Below, in pieces: positions 21,524 through 33,636 of a stretch of DNA of 64,000 nucleotides. A program made the position numbers and the translations under genes. The notes below the pieces were generated by a model. The model saw only the letters and a program-made list of their open reading frames with translations, made no database searches and had not been told where the DNA came from. The DNA is from Semisulcospira habei. Taxonomy: Eukaryota > Mollusca > Gastropoda > Semisulcospiridae. The first letter of the stretch is position 1. Each line of letters starts with the position of its first letter. The stretch covers positions 87,632,639 to 87,696,638 of the forward strand of contig BTPG01000006.1 of the NCBI GenBank assembly GCA_036245525.1. The letters run 5' to 3'.

Positions 21524-21780
21524 CTACGACTATATACAAATTAGTAACCAGTGTATTGCAACGCTTTTTCTAAAAGCAATGAGATTCTGTACAGTATTGC
21601 AGAGTTTGGTTCATGAGTGTGAAATTGAGTACATTTCTTGACGGAAACACATATCACAAACGTGTACATTGATCATTCATTATTTGTATTTAGTTCATTG
21701 GGAGCATGCTGAAATGAGAAAACTATATTAAAAACAGATAAAAAGTAGAGAGAACTCAATAAAATAAGACTACACAACAA

Positions 21781-21950
21781 TATACAGTCAAACCTGTGTC
21801 AAGTGACCATCCAAAGGACTTAAAAAGTGGTCGCCTGAAACGGATGGTATCCTCATGCAAGGTCATCCAAGTAACAGAAGACCATGGGCGGTCTTTGTAG
21901 ACAGGTGGTCACCTAGCACAGGTGGTTGCCATGACGGGTGTGACTGTATA
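21781..21950. repeat. MITE with CAGTCAAACCTG-type ends and TA flanks
   Basis: The left end TATACAGTCAAACCTGTGTC is approximately inverted in the right end ACGGGTGTGACTGTATA. TA flanks suggest Tc1/mariner-type insertion. Partial relatives at 14280 and 15240. Confidence 0.6.
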
Positions 21951-22454
21951 TGAGAAATACCATTAAACAAATTAACTTTCCGCTGCGATTACTTCTACAG
22001 CAAAATGGCTGTCAAACAATTAGCAAAACCAGAAAGCCATCACATGTGGACATATAGGTCAGCCTTAGTGAACCGCGATACGCGATACCCGGGAGGCATA
22101 AAGTAAGACCCAATTCTGATAGTTTTCGCATGCAACCCTGTGACATTTCCTCCCCTCAGTCTCGGTATACTGCAATAGCTGGAAGCCATGGAGTGAGACA
22201 GAATTGTGACAGTGTTGACATGCAACCTTGCAAGTTAAATCTGCTCTGATTTATTTGTGTGTGACAAAATCTTGAACCTGTGAACAAAAAGCATCCAGTA
22301 AACAAAAGGTCCTTGGGGTGCCGTAAGCCTTAGATGGAAGGCTGATGTTGGCCCAAGGACCTTTAGCTTGCCAGATATGCATTCGGGGGCTAGAGACTTC
22401 TATGTGTTGTATCAACTTCTTGATACACTGATACCCTTCAATCCCGATACACTC

Positions 22455-22640
22455 TAACATAAGATAAATTTGACCATGACAATTCAAGGGTGGTGCCAGA
22501 ACAGTTTTGGCGCCCATAGGTGTCAAGCTGTCCTGGCACCAGCCTTGAGCTGTCAAGGTCTCCAGATCTGTAAATGTAACCCTCATGGAACAACTCACAA
22601 ATCTGAAAAAAATAATCAACCTCAGGATTTAATGGGTTAA
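22455..22640. repeat. P-family MITE, diverged
   Basis: Hairpin 22482-22555 with several mismatches; right end GGATTTAATGGGTTAA. Confidence 0.65.
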
Positions 22641-22726
22641 GAATGCGGCCGACTTTGACTATGAGCATCCACACGACATGGTGTATAAATTAACCCATGT
22701 ACCTGAGTGCAGTATATGACGAGTAT

Positions 22727-22940
22727 TTAACTCATTCTACCCCAGACCCACCACAGCAAGATATTGATCGACCATGGTAGTTCAAGGGTGATGCCAGAAT
22801 AGCTTGGCGCCTAAGGGCGCCAAGCTATTCTGGCATCACCCTTGAACTATCATGGTCGATCTGTGTCCTGCACTGCAATGCAGTCTTCAGAGGACAACGG
22901 CAAAATTTGGGGATTTCGGTGATGGGGTAGAATGAGCTAA
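22727..22940. repeat. P-family TTAA palindromic MITE
   Basis: 214 bp. Ends TTAACTCATTCTACCCC / GGGGTAGAATGAGCTAA. The hairpin at about 22777-22857 is perfect over 35 bp per arm and carries GATGCC on both arms where most copies have GGTGCC. Confidence 0.85.
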
Positions 22941-23016
22941 TGCACTTGTTCATGTACTCAGGAACTGAATGTAAATGTTCCCATATTATTTGTGTGCTGG
23001 CTGGTGTTTTTGGACT

Positions 23017-23235
23017 TTAACCCATGTCATACTGAGGCTAAAAGCTTCAAATTTGTACACTGCCATATGCAAGCTACATTATAGTACTTACAGATAAGGA
23101 TATAGACCAATGGCTTTAGTTTAAGGGTGGTGCCAGAATAGCTTGGCGCCTAGCCAAGCTATTGTGGCACTACCCATGAACTATTTGAGTCAAACTTATT
23201 TCACACAATGGTGTATTCTGAATGATAAGTGTTAA
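23017..23235. repeat. P-family TTAA MITE, uninterrupted reference copy
   Basis: 219 bp with TTAA at both ends. It shows the continuous sequence of the copy split at 7240/7546. The centre of the hairpin is shortened. Confidence 0.8.
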
Positions 23236-23415
23236 CACTGCAAGTCTTAAGGTTCAATAGTACACACTAGCACACGTTTGGAAACAAAACTTAACCTTTG
23301 GCAGACAGGAATCATTGTGACAAAAAGCACTACCTATAGCCACACGGTGTAACATCCCACTATTTGTTTATTACACAGTACAATGTATCCTTCGCTCATA
23401 CAAATCAAGCTTAGA

Positions 23416-23484
23416 TTAACCCCCATATGCAGACAGCCACAGGCATTGTTTACAAAGCTGATGGCTGTAATCACAAGGGGGTAA
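23416..23484. repeat. S-family MITE
   Basis: TTAACCCCCATATGC at the left; diverged arms; GGGGGTAAC at the right. Confidence 0.6.
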
Positions 23485-24085
23485 CAAAATAATGCCATAA
23501 AGGAAAATAAGTATACTGCGAAACAACGAGCATGGAGAAATAAAAACGATTAAAAAATAACACCATAATAAAAAAATAAGCATATTGTGGAACACTCTGT
23601 GAGCATGGAGAAAAGAAAAATGATTAACATGCACTAACATAAACCTTAAATTCAACATCTTAATCACTGTCTGACTTGATCTCTTGATTTCTCTCTCCCT
23701 CTCACACTCTCTCTCCTAAAAAAATTACCAGTAATTTCAACAACTCTAATGGGTGGGACCCCAAAAAAAGTTGAATCCTGAAGTGAGGGTCTTGGGGCAC
23801 CTTTTAAGCGAGGGTCTTGGTCTTGGGGCACCTTTTAAGTGAAATTTTTTTTTGGTTAAATCTGGAAATCGGGCTGTAGCGGGTAAAGTCCCACCCATGA
23901 TTTCTGCTTGCTTGTGTGATGTTAATCACCCCAAAATCAACCACCTGATCGACTGTCAATCAATCAATCACTCAATGTAGTCTACATGTCAGATTTTGTG
24001 TCCAATACCCCAAGCAAGAGAAAACTTATGAACTGTTCTGAACGCCCAAAACAGTTTTCTCATTTCAGCAACACTGCATTGGCAA

Positions 24086-24176
24086 GACAGATTCTCATAA
24101 GCCCCTGCATTTTGCAAAAGGCAAAGATTTTCATAAGCCCCTGCGAATGCAGGGGCTTATGAGAATCTATGCCTCT
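24086..24176. repeat. R-family palindrome with duplicated left arm
   Basis: The TTCTCATAAGCCCCTGCA-type arm occurs twice before the single inverse arm ending CTATGCCTCTTGC. Confidence 0.65.
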
Positions 24177-24762
24177 TGCTTATGGAGCTCACCTTTATTT
24201 ACAGCCTCAGATGAAGGAAGTCGTAGGGATCTAGTTCACTGTTGTGAATGCTCATGTTCGGTTGGCACTAGCAGGAAAATCTGCATCCTAACACTGGCCC
24301 TGACTTCTGCATTTTCGTCTTTGTGTAATACAACAGAAGAAAAAATTAAAACAATTAAAGCGTGACGCTGAGCAACCATCTCCAAACAAACAAACAAAAA
24401 AGAACCATCTACCTTAGGTTTTGCTTGTACAAAAACAAAGTAGAAACAACATTTTAAAATATGAATGAACAAAAATGACTTTAAAACGTTAAAAAAAATG
24501 ACATAACATAGACATACATTTTAGGTTGTTAATGTCGATTATCTATGAAATAATCACAGAACGCTGGAAGTCCATACCATAACTAATTAAAACTAACTTG
24601 AAAATCAACAGTTTCAAACTGTTGAAACAAAATGTCATGGGAACAAAGCACAAGACCAAAAACTTAATTGTTGGTTTTGGAAAAATATCCATAACTGCCA
24701 TAAAAACAAACAAAAACATGAACATAATTTTGACTACAAGAGTAATAAAGACTCTTCGATTC

Positions 24763-24987
24763 AACAGAACCTGTTTTGGGAGACCACCCTCATGAGAGAT
24801 CACATGTCATTAAAGACCATTATTTAGGTGGCTGTAACTGTGACTGTAGCCACCTACATGATGGTCATTAACAACAGGGTGACACTGTTTTGCCCTTCAT
24901 GCAAGACTTCTTCCGAGTGGCCTTTCCTCGCCCAAAAAAGAAAAGAAAAAAAAAGGTGGCCACTCACAACAGGTTCTGCTGTACAGT
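24763..24987. repeat. V-family MITE
   Basis: Starts AACAGAACCTGTTTTG and ends CAACAGGTTCTGCTGTACA. Central arms contain TCATTAAAGACCATTATTTA and a less perfect inverse. Confidence 0.7.
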
Positions 24988-25116
24988 GGTAAACATGTGA
25001 ATCAATAGACACCAAATGCAGGGCGTTTAAAACAAACAAAAAAATTGAAAATCAGTGCAATATTTTACGAACATTGTTCCTCAATTCCAAGTTCAACAAT
25101 TTACACAGTCATGTTT

Positions 25117-25232
25117 GTTCTTAACAAATGTGCTGGTCTGTCATTTTGTACCTTAAGGCTGAAGCCGTAAGGTCCAAAGTCACAGACCAGCACACCAAAT
25201 CACTTGTTACTGCAGGCAGCAAAGGGTTAACA
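25117..25232. repeat. T-family TTAA palindrome
   Basis: TTAACAAATGTGCTGGTCTG; inner arms GGTCTGTCATTTTGTACCTT / AAGGTCCAAAGTCACAGACC. TTAA near both ends. Confidence 0.65.
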
Positions 25233-25744
25233 GTTTGCAATATCTCCTGTATAAATGTTCTTTGTGCATCGCACAATATTGCTGGACAAAGGGCTAAGTG
25301 TTATTATAAAGTCTCATGTCCAAAAATGTAAGACTCTGTTCTTCTTCTTCTCTGTATGCAGGAGACCTCCTTCCGTTACGCTCTAAAGGCAGTGGAAAAC
25401 CCACTCACATGGATTGTGAAAAGAAAGGTGGGGAAGTCTTGGTTGAGGCAAGACAACATTGATAACCCATTTTAACAGCAAATTTTAGCAATCAAAGCTT
25501 TGCTTTGGAGCAGATGGCTTGAACTGAAAGTGAAGTGGGTGGAGATTGCGGAAATGGACAATGATAGCAAACAAATGTTAAAAAAGACAAAAGGTTCACA
25601 TATTAACTGTCTCATCAAATTATCATCAGAATAATGTGGTAATCCCAATCTTGAGAAATATTCTAGAATGAAGTGCCCTAACAAACAAAAAATAAATTAA
25701 AAACCACACATCTTACATGCAGAAATGTGTGCAGCTCTCTGGTT

Positions 25745-25855
25745 CAACCCTTTGGCTGCGAGTAACATTTCCTGGTGCGAAGATTCCTGCAGGATTCATC
25801 ACGACAAAAAACACACAAAAAAAATAACATGCTACCGACAGCCAAAGGGTTCAAA
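25745..25855. repeat. Q-family palindromic element
   Basis: AACCCTTTGGCTGCGAGTAAC at the left, CTACCGACAGCCAAAGGGTT at the right, GATTCCTGCAGG centre. Confidence 0.65.
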
Positions 25856-25917
25856 CCTCTCAGCTGCAAAGTGCAAAATCACAGAGCAGCATGCAGACAT
25901 TCTCAAACACTGTACAG

Positions 25918-26150
25918 TACAACCTGTTTTGAGCAACCATAATTCTTGCCAGAAAACTGGTCTCGAAAGACAGGCGCTCTCTCAAGAGCAAAAGGTGCTG
26001 CCTGTCTTTAACTCATTTGAGACGAGCCGCCTCTGCATACACGGCTTATGCCGCGTATCTGGAGGCAGCATGTCTTGAATGAGTTAAAGACCATCATGTA
26101 GGTGGCTACAGGGTGGTCACTCACAGCAGGCGATGCGTGACTTTTCCCTT
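25918..26150. repeat. V-family MITE interrupted by a U-family element
   Basis: The V consensus CCTGTCATTAAAGACCATC is split exactly at TTAA by the element at 26008-26087, leaving TTAA on both sides. Confidence 0.75.
26008..26087. repeat. U-family TTAA MITE nested in a V element
   Basis: 80 bp from TTAACTCATTTGAGACG to ATGAGTTAA. It sits within the TTAA of a V-family element and therefore shows a 4-bp TTAA target duplication. Confidence 0.8.
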
Positions 26151-26175
26151 GCGATACTAAAGCTCTGTCATCACA

Positions 26176-26255
26176 TTAACTCATTGGCGGCCAGCCGCAT
26201 CTGGATGCGTGGTGTAAGCCGCGCATCCAGATGCGGCTGGCCGCCAATGAGTTAA
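26176..26255. repeat. U-family near-perfect palindrome bounded by TTAA
   Basis: 80 bp; arms TTAACTCATTGGCGGCCAGC and onward, the inverse complete except near the centre. Its right TTAA is also the left TTAA of the Q element at 26252-26350. Confidence 0.85.
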
Positions 26256-26350
26256 CCTGTTGGATGTTGGTATCGGTTTGAGTCGTGATGATTCCTGCAG
26301 GAATCATCACAACTCAAACTGCTACCGACAGCCAAAGTCAAAGGGTAACA
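26252..26350. repeat. Q-family MITE sharing a TTAA with its neighbour
   Basis: Palindromic centre GATGATTCCTGCAGGAATCA; outer arms GGTATCGGTTTGAGTCG and the inverse. Confidence 0.7.
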
Positions 26351-26861
26351 AAAAAAAAAAAAGCAAAACAAATGCCACAAAATATTACCAGTGTGCAGGT
26401 AGTTTTCTTGTCATGGTTGAGCTGTCATGGTGAAAACATGGACACGTGTTCTGATCTGTGGTTAGGTATGGACCTTATCACTTCTAAGGTGTATGGTCAT
26501 AGATGACAAACCAGCACGCACGTATGATTTTGATGATGCTTGAGCAGCCAGTGGTTATCAATGTAAGTACTCGTCAACTTTATGCCCAGACAGAATGACA
26601 CAATAGTCCATCCCAAAAAACAAGCAAACAAAAAAAGAAGTGAAATATCAACTAAAATGCCAGGGAACATTCAGTTGGGGACCTGCCCCTACATGCAGGC
26701 ATTTTCACGACTGTAAAAAAAGAAGAGTCTCAGCGATACACTCGTGACGTTCCAAATGCCTCCATCGAGTCTCAAACAATCCTTACACCTCGAAAATTAA
26801 ACAATCATCACATCTTGGCTTATGCAACACACACGTGCCGGTTGCATTCCACATGTCAGCT

Positions 26862-26922
26862 GGTCTGTGATTTTGGACCTTACGGTGCAAGCTGTAAGGT
26901 CCAAATCACAGACCAGCAAACA
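26862..26922. repeat. T-family palindrome
   Basis: Arms GCTGGTCTGTGATTTTGGAC and GTCCAAATCACAGACCAGC. Related copies at 20000-20062, 26452-26516, 33418-33485 and 33705-33760. Confidence 0.7.
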
Positions 26923-27308
26923 TACATAAAGCAATTAGACCCTGTCATTTTTCCTCATCCAAACAACCTACAGTCTCACTCCCTGAGATCAGTAGTTCGA
27001 TCAAATAGTACATCATGTGCAGTCATGTTCAACTCATTTTTTTTTTCACATCAAAGCGTGATTTTATGAATAAAATAAATGAAAAATTCATTGAATTCTG
27101 ACTGTACAAACAAAAAAATAGTTTACAATTCCAAAAGTAAGAAGTGTCTATAATTCCAAAAGAAAAGTACCTGTGCAACAAATTGTCTGAGCGTAGCCTT
27201 TCACACGTCTTGCTGAGCAATGAAGAAAAAGAGCCCTCACTGAAGTTGAGTGTCAGTCAAATCAAATATGAAGTTGAGTGTTGATGCGCTTCATCAAACA
27301 AGAGGTAC

Positions 27309-27520
27309 ACAGTAGAACCTGCTTTGCGTAACCACCTTTTCTTTGCAAGAAAATTATATCGTTTGAAGACGGGTGCTCTCTCAAGAGAAATCTTGATGGC
27401 AAGAAGTGCCACCTGTCATTAAAGACCATCATTCAGGTGGCGACAGCCATCTGAACGATGGTCTTCAATGACAGGTGTTGTCTCATAACAGTGGTGGCTC
27501 AAGACAGGGTCTGCTGTGCT
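27309..27520. repeat. V-family MITE
   Basis: Starts CAGTAGAACCTGCTTTG and ends CAGGGTCTGCTGTG. Hairpin arms contain CCTGTCATTAAAGACCATCA and the inverse with few changes. Confidence 0.7.
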
Positions 27521-27615
27521 TTTCAGTATGTGGGTCTATAATTTGAACCCAAAGAGCTTTCAGCCTCCCATCCAACACACATCCACCCCACCCCTCCCCT
27601 CACACCCTGCCAGAT

Positions 27616-27621
27616 TTTATT
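27616..27621 (-). promoter_or_regulatory. Possible PLCL polyadenylation signal
   Basis: TTTATT on +, i.e. AATAAA on -, about 640 bases past the PLCL stop. One of several candidates; chosen only by position. Confidence 0.25.
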
Positions 27622-28257
27622 TTCATAGTTGATTTCCTTTCCTCCTGCATGCACCCTTTGTAAGGACTTCGGACGGGGAAAAAACAAATCATTTTAACAG
27701 CATGCTTGGGGGTGAACATAACTGACATTCAAGATCAAAACTGCACCACCAAGTTCATTTATCATACACCCCCTTGTAAACTCTGTGTCGCAAAAAGCAT
27801 ACACACCGTTAACAAGATTTCCAGTTTGGGGAATGCAGGAATACCTATTGCTAACTGGGGAATAGCTCATTTGCAATCTACAGGGCAATATTTAAACACA
27901 GCAAGAAAATAACTGCAGCAAAAAACGACACATCAGTGGCAACCGCATTCACTTGCTTGATTTTCATTGATTTTACCCACTGACTGACTGTAGTGCTTTT
28001 CGTCGTTGACGAAAAGCGCTACGGACAGCCAAAGGGCTATTGCCAAGCATGGAAGGGTTTCCTCACGGTGAGATTCTCTTGTAATTTACAGGGGTTGATC
28101 TCAAAGTAAGGTGTAACCTCCTAGGTTACTGTAAAGATGCGTGTCGGATTATAACTGCCGTCGGGGGAAAACGATGAACCAGCGTTGAGGACGACGTGAT
28201 ACTATCTCTGCAGTGTCAGCTGACAAAGCCTGGCTTTTCCTCTTTTTTTTTCCTCCT

Positions 28258-28262
28258 TCAAC
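28258..28262 (-). CDS. PLCL: PLCL last exon: final codon and stop
   Basis: After a long T tract and acceptor CAG the exon reads GTTGA, completing a Gly codon and giving TGA at 28260-28258. Tentative: depends on this acceptor being used. Confidence 0.55.
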
Positions 28263-31200
28263 CTGAAAAAAAAAAACAGAACCAGTTTTACGTCAACACT
28301 TTCAGCCTTGATGCCCCACGAAAGAATACCACATGACCATGTCAGTTCAGGGGTAGTTATTTCAGAAGTAGTGCCTGATTAGCTGAGCATCTCTGGGCCA
28401 CTAGCCAACCACCCTTGAACCATCACAGCTGATCCATCTTCAACAATAATTAAGAAACCTGTTTTGAGCAAGCATTCATTTCACAAGAAAAATGTGCTCT
28501 CGAGAGAAGTATTGGAGGACGAAAAGTGTCAAATGTCATTAAAGACCATCATTTTGGTGGCGACAGCCACAGTCACAGCGACAGCCACCTAAATGATGGT
28601 CTTTAATGACAGGTGATCTCTCATAAGGGCGTCTCCCAAATCTGATGACAAAAAAGTATGCATTACCTAATGGAAACCCACCTTGTGGGTCGCTGTCCAC
28701 AGGAGATTGGTCCCCAATGTTTCGAACTTCAGACGATTCCTTGTCAAGGCCTGTGGACACTGCAGCCTCCTTGATCTGCACAACAACGGACATGTGCGGA
28801 TAAGAAGTACATCAAAGCTGCACCTGTTCCAATCAAAACAGTGGATTAAAAGCCCAGACAAACATGCAATATTGCATGTGTGTCCTGGCTTTTAATTCAC
28901 TGGTACATCTGAAACACGTGCAATTTTGACATACTTCTGAAAATTGTTCATTGATTGATTAATAAATTGCTTGTTTCTTCTTCTTCTTTGTGGTTTTAGT
29001 GGTGATCTCTTCAAAAAGCACTGTTCCCCTGCGTGCTTGATTCACTGACTGATTGATTGACTGACTGAGTGAACAAGCTGAAGCAGCAGCACACAGCAAT
29101 TAATGACTGCATGTATCTGGCCACACAAAAAGTTGAGTCACAACAGCTGTGAAATGAATGTAAAATAATGCCAAAACAAGTCGCCTGATCCATCGTCAAG
29201 TCTTGGCAAACAAAATGTAGCCCACAGGAACTGATGAATATTTGGCCTGGAAAAAGTGAAGTCATACTAGTTGTCAAATGAGTGAAAGATAATGTCCAGC
29301 AAGTCACCTGTCTGATGTACTCCTTGCAGTCTTTCTTGGCCTGAGACAACAGGTCGGCCTGACCCTTCAGCACGCGAATGTTCCAGGCAAAGTTCTCAAC
29401 AGCCTGTGGAACAAGCATGCAAAGTACTAATCCATTAACCCATTGCATCCTGAGGCTGATTTTTATGAAGGCTCTATTACAGATTAGTAGATCCACCATT
29501 TTAGTTCAAGGGTAGTGCCAGAATAGCTTGGCGCCTCAGGCACTAAGCTATCCTGGCACCACCCTTGAACTATCAGTCAAATTTATTTTAGGCAATTGTG
29601 TATCAGGATGAAAAGGGTTAACAAATTTACATTTAACCCTGGCTGTTGGCAAAGTTTCTGGGGAATCAGCTTGACAAAAAATGCTACCAAATGCCAAAAG
29701 TTAACCCATTTAACCCAAAGGCCACATTTTGAAGGTGTCAACTAATGATATATATGTAAAAGTTGCAGGAGTTGGCTCAACCATGATAGTTCAAGGGTAC
29801 CGCCAGATCAGCTTGGCGACCCTAATGGGGGTGGGGGGTGGTGGTTGGGGTGGGGTGTTCATGTTTCTAGTGGTTCTTTTTCTTTCAAAAAGCACATCAG
29901 AAGCATTTTGTACACTTTTAGTACACATAATTTGACAGCCATGGATGCTAGTGATACATAAGTTGATCTCCTTATCATCATCGACAAATGCCATGGGTAG
30001 GCGGGACAGGAAAGAATGTGCCAGCATACCTTTGCCAGTTTGCGGCCACGCAGCCCCGACTGCTGACACACATTATCCAGCTCCTCGTGCCACTCCAGTC
30101 CCGCTCTCTGGCAGTGAACCAACTAAAACAGAATACATATACGAACATCAAAATAGTCCTTACAGTAGTGATTTTCCAAGTGCAGACCATTGGGTTTTCA
30201 AGGAAAAAAATAGGTATTCAAGGAAAATGTTTCTTCCAAGCAGATTTTAAAAAAAAAAAATCGAAATAATTTCATACTAGTGTAATCTGAAATGGGATAT
30301 CTCCACAAGTTGCTAAAATCATGATCAGGATTTAAAGTTTTAACCCCTTCACTGATGGAAAACCCAAACACCACACAACTGCAAGAGGTATAGATCCTCA
30401 TGAGTCCCCGCAGTTGCGGGGGCTTATGAGGATCTATGCCTCTTGTGTCCATGTTCCTCTGACAGCTGGGGATCTCCGACGCTGAACTGACAATGACTTA
30501 AAAAATGTAATATGTGCAGGGGCAAATGACCAAATCATTTATGATGGGGGAATAATTTTATAGTGTCCGCAGTAACAAACCTGCACTTGACAACAAAGGA
30601 AACTACAAACACTCACCTTTTCATAAACGATTTCTGCATTCTCTATCAAGTTCTTGCACTCGTCAATCAGCTGCAGAAAGAAAGAAAATCGTGTAAGACC
30701 TCTGCTAATGACATTCACGCTTTGGCTGTCTGCTGTGCTGTTTGTCTGGGTGATTTCTGCAATAGTCACCTTGACAGGAAGTGCTACCAACAACCACCAG
30801 CTTAACACATTTCACGCCAGGACCGAAATCCCCCAATTTTGAAGTTGCCCTCTGAAGTACTGTATGACAATTCTAGAGATAGATCGAGCATGATAGTTGA
30901 AGGGTGGTGCCAGAATAGCTTGGCGTCCATGGGCGCCAAGCTATTCTGGCACCACCTTTGAACTATCATGCTCGATCCATGTCTTGCTGTGGTGTGTCGG
31001 GGCTGAATGTGTTAAAAAGGCAACAAATTGTCTTTTATGAACAGAAAAAAATTAAAATACACAAAACAAAAAATTACATAATCTTGCAAATTAATTTTAA
31101 AATCTAACAATTTTGTTCCTCAAAAAGAAAAATGCACTTCCCTGGTTGCAGGGACTCATGAGATATATGACTCTTGCAATTGTCGCAGGCTGGCTAAATA

Positions 31201-33605
31201 CACCGAGTGTGTTTAACCTTTGGCTGTTCATGGTGGTTTTCGGTCGTGGTGATTTCTGAAGGAATCATCACGACAAAAACCACTACTGACAACCAAAAGG
31301 GATAACATTTTCTGACTTACTTTTGATCTAACTCATTTCCTACCGCACACGAGCGCGCGCTCGTTCGTACAGTTCTATTCTGGCCGCCCGCAAACGAGCA
31401 TGCGATTGTTTTCTACCAATGCTATGGGCTGCAGTGATCTCCCTTGCCGGAAATAGGCAAGGGAGGTCACTGCCAACATCCTGCCTCGTAGTTTGACAGT
31501 TTGTTTGCGAAGCTTTCATGGATTTTAGAGTTGTTTTGAGACGGAGAATGTGTTCAAACGAAATCTGCCTCAACCGAGGATGAGTCTTCTGACAGCGAGT
31601 GTGAGTCTGACGATGAATTCATGCCTGCAGAGCAGCCAGAAAGCAGTGAAAACTCCTCTGCAAGTTCCGATGAAAGCATGGACGTTACTCTGATGTTTTC
31701 TCAGAGACCAAGTACTTTCAGAGATTCTAATACAGGAGGTGGGAGCAGAAGGGGGTGTGGTCACACCACTCGTTTTTAGCAGTAAATCTCCAGATTTACT
31801 TGGACACAGGTTCATGCATAACTTACTTGGTAGGAAATGAGTTAAGGATAACCTCTGCTGCTGCTGTGTAAATGAACATGGTAAATTTCTCACCTCTTCA
31901 AACGCCGACAGAGCTTTCTTGAGTATTTCAGGCAGGTTTCCATGAGCCTCTAGGTATGGCCACTGAAACGACAAAAAAAAATAATTTGCATATGCATTCA
32001 GCAAGTCATAGCATCTGTGTGCAGGAATCATAGTGACAAAAAGCCCTACCGACACCTGAAGGGGTAACAGTTAACAAGTCAGTGAATATTGTAACCAAAG
32101 ACCCCTGAACTATCATGGCCGATCCATCTCCCACTGCTGGTATGCAGACTTTACAAATGCTTCCCAACGATAATTTGCCACAGAAATTTCTGCGCCTCCT
32201 TCCCTGAACTTTTGATTTTCTGAGACCTGACTGTAACCAAGATAATGCTTATCCCATCTCCCCCTCATTGGTTGAATTTCTATGGCTTAAACCCTTACCA
32301 TTCGGAATACACCAGTGTGTGAAATAGTTTGACTAAAATAGTTCAAGGGTAGTGCCAGAATAGCTTGGCGCCTTTAGGTGCCAAGCTATTCTGGCACTAC
32401 CCTTGAACTGAAGCCATCGGTCTGTATCCTTATTTGTAAGTACTATAATGTAGCTTGCATATGGCAGTGTACACATTTGAAGCTTTTAGCCTCAGTATGA
32501 TATGGCTTAAAGCACCAATCTGCCCTGCCAGACACCCTCCCCCCCTCCTACCCCCTTCCCACCCACCCCAACCCCACACCTTCCCCCTGCTGACTTTTCA
32601 TTCCTACCATACTGTTTCGTCAGAACCGTTTTTATGTTGGTTTTTCTTATATGATGGATGGTATTCTGAACAAAGAAAATCATGGTTGTCCAAAGCGCAA
32701 CAATGAACCATCCCTACCTCTCCCCGCATGACGTAATTGAGCGTGGCCTGCTCTCCGGAGTTGGCGATCCTGGTCGACAGCAGACGTATACACTGCTTGA
32801 TGTTTGAGATTGGAGCCAGTCCGCACGCTTCCTTGAAATTCGCCAGAGCCACCTGCACATTGTCCCGCAAGTCTGTTCCTTCGCGGAGGGGAGTGATGGC
32901 GACCTTGAATGTCTCGTCGATGGTCTTGACCCCCACGGACTTCATGCTGGTGTAGTCACGAGAGTGCTTCATCTTCTTCACCGACATGCCCCGCCGGTAC
33001 GCCTTCTTCACAAGAATAATAGAGCAGTGTTAGCCGAGAGGCTTCTCTAGGCTATTGGGTAGCATTTTTTGTCGTGATGATTCCAGCAGGCATCACCGCG
33101 ACAAAAAAACTGCTACCGACAACCACTGAACCCTAAAGTAACAAACCAAAATTCAGACATTGTCCTCTGAAGACCACATTATAATATATATATATTCAGG
33201 GGACAGACAAAAATGATAGTTCAAGGGTGGTGCCAGAATAGCTTGGCGCCCCTAGGTGCCAAGCTATTCAGGCACCACCCTTGAACTTTCATGGTGACTC
33301 CTGCAGGAATCACCTTACAAAGAGTGCCACTGACAGCCAAAAGGCTAGCATCCACGTGCACAGAGCTATCAGTACTGTTTACAGTACCTGTGATTGTTTG
33401 AAGAGGGGGTTAAGTAGAAATGTGTGCTAATCTGTGATTATGGACCTTAAGGCATTCAGCCATAGTCTAAAATCACAGAACAGTACTCCATGTTTTATTT
33501 TTTTTTACACACTACTTCAATTCAATTTACCATGACAAACTTATTTTTCTACCCATAATACATTTCAAAAGTCTGTTGGTAAAACAAATAAGACTTCCCA
33601 TTATC

Positions 33606-33636
<31 letters not shown>

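Larger units (their letters stand above)
16468..28257. other. Region between the converging PDHX and PLCL 3' ends
   Basis: No exon of either gene and no other coding gene recognised. It contains both 3'UTRs (ends unknown), many palindromic MITEs of families P, Q, R, S, T, U and V, the PIF/Harbinger MITE at 18421-18899, a mariner-like MITE at 21781-21950, a 34-base G run (17363-17396) and a TA repeat (about 20554-20580). Stretches 23.5-24.0, 24.2-24.7 and 25.2-25.7 kb look plain. Confidence 0.6.

Noticed and set aside
25362..25440. Extra host exon resembling 61664-61745
   Set aside because: The similarity (GCAGGAGA ... TTGTGAAAAG) is between two non-coding repeat fragments; neither fits a PLCL or PDHX reading frame.
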